In this document: positions 26,173 to 32,927 of the stretch, piece after piece
Numbering within the stretch: position 1 is the stretch's first letter
Layout: every line of letters begins with the position of its first letter
Source: Flavisolibacter nicotianae
Lineage (GTDB): Bacteria; Bacteroidota; Bacteroidia; Chitinophagales; Chitinophagaceae
DNA length: 64,000 nucleotides
Direction: 5' to 3'
NCBI RefSeq assembly: GCF_003628535.1
Contig: NZ_RBCI01000001.1
Span: 1-64,000, forward strand
Notes under the pieces: generated by a model
The model's database searches: none
What the model was told of the DNA's origin: nothing
The model's input: only the letters and a program-made list of their open reading frames with translations
Made by a program: the position numbers and the translations under genes

Positions 26173-28116
26173 TCAGTTCGCCTGGATTGGCTGGCTATCG
26201 CCTGTGACGGCAAGGCCTTCCACGTTGAATGAAAGCTGCGCCGACACCCCGCTGCCGGTTTCGCCAAACACCAGGCTTCCGTTCAGTGCCCGGATGCGTT
26301 GCTCCAGCGAATCCAGTCCGATCCCGTTCGATTGGTCCGACCGCGCCGCAAACCCGGTGCTCTTGTCTTCGACAGTTATACAAAGCAGGCGTGCCTGCAG
26401 GCACATTTGCACGGTGGCCTCCGTTGCCGTCGAATACCGCAAAAAAGTATGGAGCAATTCCTGCACAAGGCGATAAACCGACAACTCGAAGCCTTCCGGG
26501 AAGCGCTGTTCCCTACCGGCAAATTCGTAAAGAACCGGCAGCGATGCACGGCTGATGTTATTGCAATACCGGTAGAGGGCAATGTTCAGTCCGTGCTGCA
26601 ACAACACGTCGGGCATCAGGTTGTGCGAGGTCTTTCGCACATCAGCCGTCACTTCATCCAGCAGGCTTACCGCTTTCCGGTAGGCCGCATCTTCATACGC
26701 CACGCTGGAGGAAAGATGCATTTTCACGGCGGCGAGCATACCAGCCACGCCATCGTGCAGGTCTTTGGCAATGCGGCTGCGCTCCTTTTCCTCGCCCTGC
26801 ATCAGGGCCTGCAGCAACTGGATCTCCTTTTCCTGCTGCAGCGATTGGAGCTCTTTTTGGTGAGCCGTCTTCTTGTGCCGTGTGCGGATAAAAAGCAGGA
26901 AGGCCAGGAGCAACACCACCACTGACGCGGCCAGCATGTAATAAAGCGAGTGCCGTCCTTTTTGAACCTGTAGATCTTTTTGCAACAGCGACAACCGCTG
27001 CAACGACAGGGCTTTTTCCTTTTCGGCGGTTTTGTATTTCACTTCCATTTCCGAAGCCAGTTGCCCGTTCGCTTCCTTATTCAGCAAAACGCGGTAACGC
27101 TGTGCCGTTTTTTTGCAGGCCAGCGCCTCCCTGTACTGCTGCTCCGCCTGCGCAATCACGCCGAGTGTATCGTAAATGCGTTGCAGCAAAAAATTGGTGT
27201 TCAGCTTTTGGGCAACGGTGGCCTGTCGATGCAGGAGCTGTTTGGCCTTTTTGTTTTCCCGCATGTCCCAGTAGATCATCCCGATGATCGCCAGGTTTTG
27301 CGCAGCGTAGGAAGCCGGCACGGTCGCAGTGGAAAGTTGTACCACCAATTCGTCCAGGCAGGCACGGGCACGGCCATAGCGGTGCAGCGACACATAATTG
27401 CTGGCCAGGTTCATTTTTATGGGCGTGCTATTGTAATCGTTTCCCAGCTTTTCAACCAGCGGCAGGGCTTTCACCTGCAGTGCAACGGCATTTTCATATT
27501 GCTGCAGCCACGACAGGGCCAGGGCTTTGTTGCCCATGCAGACCAGTTGCAGCCTTTCGGCGCCCCGCACGTTTTCGGCATGCTGCAGGGCTCTTTCAAA
27601 AAACGAAAGACTTTTCGGGTAGTCTTTGCGGAAATTGTAGAGCGATCCCAGCGAACCCAGGGCAACGGCCAGCAGGCTGTCATTCCGGAGCGACTCGCCA
27701 AGCTGCAGGGCCCTGTATTGAAAATACATCGCCGAATCAAACTGGTTCCGGCCGGCGAGCCAGCGGCCGAGAAAGACGGAAGCAACACTTTCGTAAAACG
27801 GCTGCTTTGTTTCCCTGGCCAGCGACAGCAATTCGCGGGAAGCCAGCATCGTTGCCTGCGGCTGCATTTTCTGCTCGCAGAGATTCGCATAGCGAAACAG
27901 GCCCGGGAGAAGGCTGTCCGTTGCATGCTGCCGGCGAAAGACGGCCAGCTTTTTTTCCAACTGTTCCAGTTGAAGAGTAAGAGTTTCCGCCGGCCAATGA
28001 GCTGCATGCTTTACAACTGCGGCCGTATGCACCTGGCCGACAGGCTGCCCCGGTTTTTGTGCCGTGCTGCAAAGGGCGGCACAGAGGGCAACAATGAAGA
28101 AGAAAAGAATTTGCAT
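26173..28116 (-). CDS. TPR-sensor histidine kinase paralogue with degraded ATP site
   Basis: A 647-residue paralogue of the kinase next to it, with the same layout: signal peptide MQILFFFIVALCAALC, TPR array, membrane helix near 390-410, coiled coil, and HisKA_3 helix RSRIAKDLHDGVAGML with the His near 454. I start at MQILFFF; the longer frame to 28296 begins with non-signal, basic sequence. The ATP-binding half is altered: the N-box reads ELLHTFLRYS, where the Mg-binding Asn is Thr, and G1 reads VEDKSTGF, where the first Gly is Ser. G2 (NGIGLDSL) remains. It may no longer autophosphorylate yet could still dimerise with the intact kinase or act as phosphatase. No response regulator adjoins it. 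An element copy lies 74 bp upstream. Confidence 0.88.
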   Translation of the reverse strand: MQILFFFIVALCAALCSTAQKPGQPVGQVHTAAVVKHAAHWPAETLTLQLEQLEKKLAVFRRQHATDSLLPGLFRYANLCEQKMQPQATMLASRELLSLARETKQPFYESVASVFLGRWLAGRNQFDSAMYFQYRALQLGESLRNDSLLAVALGSLGSLYNFRKDYPKSLSFFERALQHAENVRGAERLQLVCMGNKALALSWLQQYENAVALQVKALPLVEKLGNDYNSTPIKMNLASNYVSLHRYGRARACLDELVVQLSTATVPASYAAQNLAIIGMIYWDMRENKKAKQLLHRQATVAQKLNTNFLLQRIYDTLGVIAQAEQQYREALACKKTAQRYRVLLNKEANGQLASEMEVKYKTAEKEKALSLQRLSLLQKDLQVQKGRHSLYYMLAASVVVLLLAFLLFIRTRHKKTAHQKELQSLQQEKEIQLLQALMQGEEKERSRIAKDLHDGVAGMLAAVKMHLSSSVAYEDAAYRKAVSLLDEVTADVRKTSHNLMPDVLLQHGLNIALYRYCNNISRASLPVLYEFAGREQRFPEGFELSVYRLVQELLHTFLRYSTATEATVQMCLQARLLCITVEDKSTGFAARSDQSNGIGLDSLEQRIRALNGSLVFGETGSGVSAQLSFNVEGLAVTGDSQPIQAN

Positions 28117-28189
28117 GCGTCCGTTCGTTGGGCTCTTTTTTGCCGGCCGGGTTATCGCGGTAAAAATCAGAAGAAGACGGTTTTCTTTT

Positions 28190-28205
28190 CTACGTAGTAC
28201 TACGG
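28190..28205. promoter_or_regulatory. Near-palindromic element, copy 3 (upstream of degraded kinase)
   Basis: CTACGTAGTACTACGG on the plus strand, CCGTAGTACTACGTAG in gene direction, 74 bp before the MQILFFF start. It matches the consensus fully, and its flanks (AAATCC before, GAAAAG after, in gene direction) resemble those of copies 2 and 4. Confidence 0.8.
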
Positions 28206-28294
28206 ATTTCTTCCGCATTCTCACCCCGTTTGATTTTCCAGGCGTCCGGACGGCTTCCTGCAAAGAACGGCTTTTGCCAAAAACCTTATAAAGC

Positions 28295-28325
28295 AAAAAA
28301 GGGGCAACAAACGAACTGTCGCCCC
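28295..28325 (-). terminator. Terminator of the outer-membrane barrel gene
   Basis: GGGGC (28301-28305) and GCCCC (28321-28325), extended by ACA/TGT, form a stem. Read leftward it is followed by six T residues (28300-28295). It lies 27 bp after the stop of the barrel gene. Confidence 0.7.
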
Positions 28326-28352
28326 GGTTGATTGCTTATAAGAGAAAAGCTA

Positions 28353-28904
28353 TTAGAACTTCAGCGCCACACCCAGTTTCAACGGGGAGATACCGTAACT
28401 GAGTTCGCCAAAGGCACCCACATGGTCGTTAAAAAGATAACGGGTACCGGCATGCAGATCGATGATCATGTCGCCACCGGAACTATTGAAATCGTACGCG
28501 GGCTGATCACCGGTATTGCCATCCGTATAGGTAAAGCTGAAGTGCCTGTAGAGAAGGCCGGCACCGCCGTAAAGATCCAGTTTGGGATTGTTGATCGCAA
28601 AGTGATACGAACCCCGTGCACCGAAGATCAGGTAAGTGTACTTCCAGTCGGATGCATATTTCTGTTGAATAAATCCGGCTTCCAGGCCAACGCTGATGTT
28701 CCTGGATACCCCGTGTTCAAACGATGCGATCAGCGGCAATCCACCCGTGCCGGAAAGACCAAAACTTCCCAGGCCCACACCGGCGTTGAGCAGGTTGGTT
28801 CCTTTCACATCGCCAAAGGCGTCATTGCTTTGAGCCTTTATATTGGTTTGAAGAAAGCAGGCAAGCAGCAACACAAAAGCAGTCAGTCGAATGTTCTTTT
28901 TCAT
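28353..28904 (-). CDS. Outer-membrane beta-barrel protein
   Basis: A 183-residue protein with signal peptide MKKNIRLTAFVLLLACFLQTNIKA and about eight alternating beta strands (ISVGLEAGF, YTYLIFGARGSYHF, KLDLYGGAGLLYRHF, IIDLHAGTRYLF, VGAFGELSYG) ending in an aromatic residue (GVALKF), as usual for eight-stranded porin-like barrels inserted by BamA. The start is MKKNI at 28904; upstream in-frame codons lack signal features. The role is unknown, perhaps envelope structure or stress sensing. It sits beside the two kinases and has its own copy of the shared near-palindrome 84 bp upstream, so it is probably controlled by the same regulator. Confidence 0.85.
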   Translation of the reverse strand: MKKNIRLTAFVLLLACFLQTNIKAQSNDAFGDVKGTNLLNAGVGLGSFGLSGTGGLPLIASFEHGVSRNISVGLEAGFIQQKYASDWKYTYLIFGARGSYHFAINNPKLDLYGGAGLLYRHFSFTYTDGNTGDQPAYDFNSSGGDMIIDLHAGTRYLFNDHVGAFGELSYGISPLKLGVALKF

Positions 28905-28987
28905 TTTCGTTTTTTGTTTGATTGATGGTGCAAAACTATCTTTCGCTATAGCGGCATCCCTTTGTACAAACACCGAATTTGAAATAT

Positions 28988-29003
28988 CCGTAGTACTACG
29001 TAA
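28988..29003. promoter_or_regulatory. Near-palindromic element, copy 4 (upstream of outer-membrane barrel)
   Basis: CCGTAGTACTACGTAA on the plus strand, 84 bp before the barrel gene's ATG and in inverse orientation to copies 2, 3 and 5, which is expected for a dyad-symmetric site. Confidence 0.78.
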
Positions 29004-29172
29004 ATCAAGGCCAGGCCTTGTTTTGGCAGTTGAAACGGGCGGTTTATTGGATAGTGGGATATTGGCAACTGGAAATATCCCACTAGTTTGTATTCAAACT
29101 GAATCGGGTAGTAAAGGCCTAATGTGGAGCGACAGAATGCAACAGTGATATACACCGAATTTGTTTGCCAAC

Positions 29173-29203
29173 AAAAAAGCCAGCAGTTGCCTGCCGACTT
29201 TTT
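29173..29203 (-). terminator. Terminator-like hairpin after the DUF4406 gene
   Basis: AAAAGCCAGCAG and CTGCCGACTTTT pair around the loop TTGC with two mismatches. Read leftward it runs into a T-rich stretch. It lies about 30 bp after the DUF4406 stop. Confidence 0.5.
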
Positions 29204-29230
29204 GACTCAAAAAAAATACGTGTTCAATTC

Positions 29231-29635
29231 CTACTGCCCTTCTTCCTCACGAAGAGCAGTTGGCTGGCAAGGCGCGATTTCTTCAAGACGGTTAAAAATA
29301 ATCTTTCCTTCCCGTTCACCGGTTCGCACCATTTCATCGGCACCGGCAGAAGGGCCGCCAATCCGCAACACGGCATCGCAGTGAGCCACCAGGCGAACGG
29401 CCACCGGGTGAAAGATTTCATTGAAGACCTCGTCGCCTGTTTGCCGCGAACCCGCTGCCTCAATCAGCGGGAGGGCAAACCATTCGCCCAGCACCGGCAG
29501 GTGCCCCCGGCGATAGAGTTCCAGCGCCGTATCGGTCATGGCTTTCACGTTGGCCGCAATCCGGTCCGGATCGTCGTTTGTACCCGAGCGGTAGGGACCG
29601 GCAACGAGTATCAGCAGGGATTTTTTTTCGTGCAT
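29231..29635 (-). CDS. DUF4406-type (nucleoside deoxyribosyltransferase-like) protein
   Basis: A 134-residue cytoplasmic protein opening with a Rossmann-like strand-loop, SLLILVAGPYRSGTNDDPDRI, then HLPVLGEWFALPL and HCDAVLRIGGPSAGADEMV near residues 85-105. The order (AGPY near the N-terminus, a helix, then DAVLxxGGxSxGAxxE) matches the DUF4406/nucleoside 2-deoxyribosyltransferase-like fold, where the GP loop and the later Glu bind a nucleoside or nucleotide. The natural substrate is unknown. It stands alone, with a hairpin after the stop. Confidence 0.75.
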   Translation of the reverse strand: MHEKKSLLILVAGPYRSGTNDDPDRIAANVKAMTDTALELYRRGHLPVLGEWFALPLIEAAGSRQTGDEVFNEIFHPVAVRLVAHCDAVLRIGGPSAGADEMVRTGEREGKIIFNRLEEIAPCQPTALREEEGQ

Positions 29636-29766
29636 AGAATCTGTTTGAAGAATTAAAAGCAGTTGGTTTCGGCCGTTGTATTTTGCGTGCCTTTCCGGTG
29701 AATGTAGATCAAACTGCTAACAAAGTAGCGCAATTATCTGCGGTGAATGAAGGCTTTTCTGAAGAC

Positions 29767-29794
29767 TGTCATCCGTCATCTGTCATCCGTCAAC
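29767..29794. repeat. Short tandem repeat (14 bp x 2)
   Basis: TGTCATCCGTCATC is followed directly by TGTCATCCGTCAAC. It is a degenerate intergenic spacer repeat between the DUF4406 and superoxide dismutase genes, with no sign of function. Confidence 0.6.
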
Positions 29795-29819
29795 CTGTCC
29801 GCCAGAATCATAATAATCG

Positions 29820-30374
29820 CTATTGCGTTTCGATCATGCCGCAGCCAATGCGGGTGCCGGAATTGCCGGCCGGCTGCGAGGTGTAATCGTCCACGCCACT
29901 ATGCACGATCACGCCGCGGCCAAGAATGTTGGTAGCATCCGCACCGCCGATGGTCCACAGGTTTGTCGTGCGTTCCAGTCTTCCCCTTCCGGCCGCATTG
30001 AGCGGGATATTGCCGATATCGCCGGCGTGAAACGAGGCGCTGCCCCACTGGCCATGCTGTTTGCCGGTTGGGTTCCAGTGCCCGTGCGCATCGGCACCGG
30101 CATTGCCGCACATGCCGTGTTCGTGCAGGTGCACCGCTACCGATTTGCCAGCCATCACCGGGACAAACACCTCCAGTTCCATCTTCACCGAACCGTCTTT
30201 TTGTTCCGAAAAATGCAGCGCACCCTGCACCACCGTGTCTTCCTTCGTTCCGGAAAGAACGGCAACGGCCGACTTGCCTTTAAAATGATCCTTTTGGCAG
30301 GAGAAAAAACTGGTGAGGGTAATCAGCGCCAGGGCAAAAAATGCCTGCGCAAAAAAAGAAAACGACTGTTTCAT
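29820..30374 (-). CDS. sodC: Cu/Zn superoxide dismutase, lipoprotein
   Basis: A 184-residue periplasmic enzyme with a lipoprotein-type signal (TLTSFFSCQKD, Cys26). Metal ligands are recognisable: HLHEHG for the first two Cu ligands, GHWNPTGKQHGQW and FHAGDIGNI for the bridging and Zn ligands, VIVHSGVDDY for the final Cu ligand and stabilising Asp residues. NSGTRIGCGMI provides the second Cys of the conserved disulphide, paired with the Cys in MCGNAG. It turns superoxide into peroxide and oxygen outside the cytoplasm. It is monocistronic in appearance. Confidence 0.93.
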   Translation of the reverse strand: MKQSFSFFAQAFFALALITLTSFFSCQKDHFKGKSAVAVLSGTKEDTVVQGALHFSEQKDGSVKMELEVFVPVMAGKSVAVHLHEHGMCGNAGADAHGHWNPTGKQHGQWGSASFHAGDIGNIPLNAAGRGRLERTTNLWTIGGADATNILGRGVIVHSGVDDYTSQPAGNSGTRIGCGMIETQ

Positions 30375-30528
30375 GTTTTGGTAGTGCTGTTTATTGTTGA
30401 AAATTTGTACACGTGGTTTCCCAAACGATTCTCGCGGTTGGTGAATAGTGAATGGGCAATAAAGAATCTTCCTCTTTCACTACTCATGATTAATTAATAA
30501 TTCTTCCCTCGCATTTGAACACGGCTTC

Positions 30529-31332
30529 CTAGCGTAACGACGACAGCCATTGCTGTGCATACTGGCGGGCGGCGGCGATGGTTTCGCGGCCACAGCGAAA
30601 GCAGCGTTTCCATTCCCAGCTTTTCGCTTCGAGCCCGGGGTCGGCAAACACCAGTTTATTGCCGCTCTTCACCAGCTTCGCCGTAAAGTCGATGTCTTTG
30701 GTGAGATCCTGGAATTCCGCCAGCCGCCGTTTCACCCGTTCCTTTGCTGTCGGCGGGTATTCCTCCAACCAGTATTTCTCATCCTCCCTTGCCTGTTGCG
30801 TTTCCCATTCTGTGGCCTTTGTTGCTTCTTTGCGGAAAGAGGCATAGGCCGGGTCGGCGGGGTTGCCCAATGCCTTTTTCTCTTTGCGCAATTCGTCGAT
30901 GGTTAACTGGTGAAGCTTCTTCATCTCGCCGCTGGCCTTTGCCATGTCGGCCTGGTTGGTTTCGATGTCGAGATCGATCTGTGCCAGGCGCTGCTTTATC
31001 TTCTCGTCAGCGCTTTGCAGCCCCTGGGGCCTGGCCGCCTCTCTTGCCGCCTTGTATTTTTCGGCAAACGCCGCCGACTCCGTGTAGGCTTTTATAAAAT
31101 CGCCCAGCTCCCGCACAGCCGCCTCGCGTTTGCCCGGTGCAAATGTTGTCACTAGTGTTGAGTAGGGAAAATCCAGCACGCCGTCCTGGAAGTTGTTGAA
31201 AACAGACTCTTTTGCTTCTGTAGGATCGATTTGCAATTGCCCGAGAACATCGAGGTTAGCCCGGACTGTTTTAAAGGCAAAGGTGCCAAGGAGAAGGGCC
31301 GCAGCCAGCGTTGCGTACACAAATTTTTTCAT
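30529..31332 (-). CDS. Secreted coiled-coil protein, function unknown
   Basis: A 267-residue protein with a signal or anchor segment (MKKFVYATLAAALLLGTFAF) and a mostly helical, highly charged body. Residues about 90-190 (KIKQRLAQIDLDIETNQADM and following) look like a long coiled coil. The C-terminus has one CFRCG pair. I do not recognise the family. The start at 31332 is chosen because it begins the signal segment; the longer frame adds only basic, non-signal residues. A variant of the shared near-palindrome lies 47 bp upstream, so it probably belongs to the same regulon as the kinases and barrel. Confidence 0.7.
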   Translation of the reverse strand: MKKFVYATLAAALLLGTFAFKTVRANLDVLGQLQIDPTEAKESVFNNFQDGVLDFPYSTLVTTFAPGKREAAVRELGDFIKAYTESAAFAEKYKAAREAARPQGLQSADEKIKQRLAQIDLDIETNQADMAKASGEMKKLHQLTIDELRKEKKALGNPADPAYASFRKEATKATEWETQQAREDEKYWLEEYPPTAKERVKRRLAEFQDLTKDIDFTAKLVKSGNKLVFADPGLEAKSWEWKRCFRCGRETIAAARQYAQQWLSSLR

Positions 31333-31378
31333 GGTGAAAACGATGGCAGCAAAACTATCGACGCCGCCTCCGGCGTTT

Positions 31379-31394
31379 CTACGTAGAGATACGG
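31379..31394. promoter_or_regulatory. Near-palindromic element, copy 5 (variant, upstream of coiled-coil gene)
   Basis: CTACGTAGAGATACGG on the plus strand, CCGTATCTCTACGTAG in gene direction, 47 bp before the ATG. Both outer arms match the consensus; three central bases differ, which weakens the inner palindrome but keeps the arms. ATACGTACGT follows shortly after (31406-31415). Confidence 0.6.
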
Positions 31395-31455
31395 AGTTTT
31401 GAAAATACGTACGTGGCCACCGGCTTTTCTTCCGGGAATAACGGCGCAAAAGCTG

Positions 31456-31473
31456 ATTAGAATTGAATTAGAA
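31456..31473 (+). promoter_or_regulatory. ATTAGAA direct repeat (11-bp period), copy A
   Basis: ATTAGAATTGAATTAGAA: two ATTAGAA units one helix turn apart, 78 bp before the ATG at 31552 and 37 bp before a weak -7-like box (AACTTTGC). The same arrangement recurs before the ClC gene. Confidence 0.5.
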
Positions 31474-31551
31474 TGTCCCCGCACCGATTGTCATTCCTTT
31501 CGTTGTCGGCAACTTTGCCCGCAGGATTTGTTTAACGTGAATAGCATAGAA

Positions 31552-31779
31552 ATGAAAACGGACGTTACAGTAAAGGTTGCAAACGGGCTGGCCACGTATC
31601 GTATCCAGATGGATCGTCCCGGCATTTATTCGGCGCGGTTGCAGTCGTTTGAAGGAAAACCGCAGTCCAAACCGGCCGAAAGCATCACGCTGGTCAGGGG
31701 CGTCCGTTCGTGGACCGGCAGCACCGACGACAGCGAATTACTCAATGCCCTGGGCCAGTTCGTCGAAACAGATTTTTGA
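31552..31779 (+). CDS. Small protein of unknown function
   Basis: A 75-residue product beginning MKTDVTVKVANGLATYRIQM and ending ELLNALGQFVETDF, a short beta-rich part followed by a helix. There is no signal peptide or membrane helix. I start at the ATG at 31552; the frame stays open to 31399, but those codons lie in the apparent promoter region. I do not recognise the family. The upstream ATTAGAA repeat pair, shared with the ClC gene, argues that it is a real, regulated gene. Confidence 0.55.
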   Translation: MKTDVTVKVANGLATYRIQMDRPGIYSARLQSFEGKPQSKPAESITLVRGVRSWTGSTDDSELLNALGQFVETDF

Positions 31780-31965
31780 GCCGGCCAACAAATAAACACG
31801 GGCTGTTCGCCAGAGACGGCCGGCCGTTTCTTATACCCGACTTCTATCTCGCTGGAGAAAATTGTCGGTGAACCCTGAGAAAAAAGTCCTCAACAAAGTG
31901 AAAGATTTCCTGTTTCTCGTCCTGACGTTTGACGTTTCACGTCCAGCCCCGCCCCTCCCGGGCAG

Positions 31966-32679
31966 TCAGGCACTTGCCGGGTAGCGGCTCTCTTCCGCCA
32001 ACTGGCCCGCCAGTTCTTCCAGGCTTTTACAAACGAAATTCGGCGTTGGCGCAAGCGGGTAAAGGATTTGCCTGTTTTGTTGCAGATACGCGGTTTGCAG
32101 GCCGGCACAGCAGGCACCCGCAATATCCCATCCGTGTGCGGAGACCAGCAGGGCCTCTTCCGGCAGCACATCCAGTTTGCGGATGGCCCATTGGTACACC
32201 TCGGGTGAGGGCTTGTATTTTTTAATACTTTCGGCACTCAATACCATTTCGAAATAAGAGATCAGCCCGGAGCTTTCCATGCGGTCGCAAACCACATCCT
32301 CCGGCGTATTGGTCAGTGCGGCCAGCCGAAAGCCTTCATCTGCCAGCAACGACAGGCCCTGTTGTGTGTCTTCGTGCAAAGGCAGGTATTTCAGCCGCTC
32401 CAGGATCCCGTCGATTTCTTCGGCTTTGATCGACCGGCCGACCTTCTGTGCGGTCATCTGCATCGTGGCCCTTGCGATGGACGGAAAAGCATGAAACTGT
32501 CCTGTACAACTGTCCACAAAACAATATTGCATGAAGATCTCAAACCAAAGCGCATACCCCTTCGTGCTGTTGAACAGGTCATTCACCCTTCGTTCAATAT
32601 CGCTCATATCAAGCAGGGTCTCGTACACGTCCAAAACGATCACCTTCGGCTTCGGCAGGTTCATTGTAGCTGTTTGCAT
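31966..32679 (-). CDS. Haloacid dehalogenase, type II (HAD superfamily)
   Basis: A 237-residue HAD enzyme. Motif I is VIVLDVYETLLD (nucleophile Asp in DVYET), a helical cap follows, motif II is ALTNTP, motif III is KKYKPSPEVYQWA and motif IV is VSAHGWDIAGA. The DVYxT and SAHGWD forms are those of L-2-haloacid dehalogenase-like proteins, which hydrolyse C-halogen bonds through an aspartyl ester; the true substrate here may be another small acid or phosphate ester. MNLPKPK, five codons in, is an alternative start. Cytoplasmic and apparently monocistronic. Confidence 0.85.
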   Translation of the reverse strand: MQTATMNLPKPKVIVLDVYETLLDMSDIERRVNDLFNSTKGYALWFEIFMQYCFVDSCTGQFHAFPSIARATMQMTAQKVGRSIKAEEIDGILERLKYLPLHEDTQQGLSLLADEGFRLAALTNTPEDVVCDRMESSGLISYFEMVLSAESIKKYKPSPEVYQWAIRKLDVLPEEALLVSAHGWDIAGACCAGLQTAYLQQNRQILYPLAPTPNFVCKSLEELAGQLAEESRYPASA

Positions 32680-32723
32680 GCTGTGAAGTTCTGTAAATTT
32701 CCATCACACCGTGGTCAATAAAA

Positions 32724-32747
32724 AGCCTCCTGCAAAAACAGGAGGCT
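32724..32747. terminator. Perfect 9-bp hairpin between divergent HAD and ClC genes
   Basis: AGCCTCCTG (32724-32732) and CAGGAGGCT (32739-32747) with a 6-base loop. Read leftward it is followed by TTTTATT. Since both flanking genes start at this interval, it is either an insulating terminator or part of the HAD 5' leader; no gene reading into it is visible. Confidence 0.5.
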
Positions 32748-32863
32748 GTTGTATAATCAACCATGAAAAACAAGTCTTTTCAAAAAGAAAACGGTGGGCA
32801 CCAATGCCGGCCGCCTTTCCCGGCAAACCTACCGAAAGCCCGGCTGGCACCGCCTCCAATTGG

Positions 32864-32881
32864 ATTAGAATTTTATTAGAA
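32864..32881 (+). promoter_or_regulatory. ATTAGAA direct repeat (11-bp period), copy B, with ClC promoter
   Basis: ATTAGAATTTTATTAGAA, the same unit and spacing as at 31456, lies 46 bp before the ClC start and 34 bp before TACCTTGC (32916-32923), a possible -7 box. The position relative to the box matches copy A within 3 bp, typical of an activator site. Confidence 0.5.
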
Positions 32882-32927
32882 GTCGCCGGCGGCAATCGCA
32901 TGTCTTATCTTCCAGTACCTTGCCGCC

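Larger units (their letters stand above)
28905..29230. other. Non-coding interval with element copy 4 and a terminator
   Basis: Apart from the near-palindrome (28988-29003) and the hairpin ending the DUF4406 gene (29173-29203), I see no gene. A stretch near 29050-29085 (GGGATATTGGCAACTGGAAATATCCC) forms an imperfect inverted repeat that resembles the spacer repeats seen near 23409. Confidence 0.5.

Noticed and set aside
26980-28197. A 405-codon plus-strand frame
   Set aside because: Opposite strand of the second kinase; Gln/His-rich composition typical of antisense shadows.
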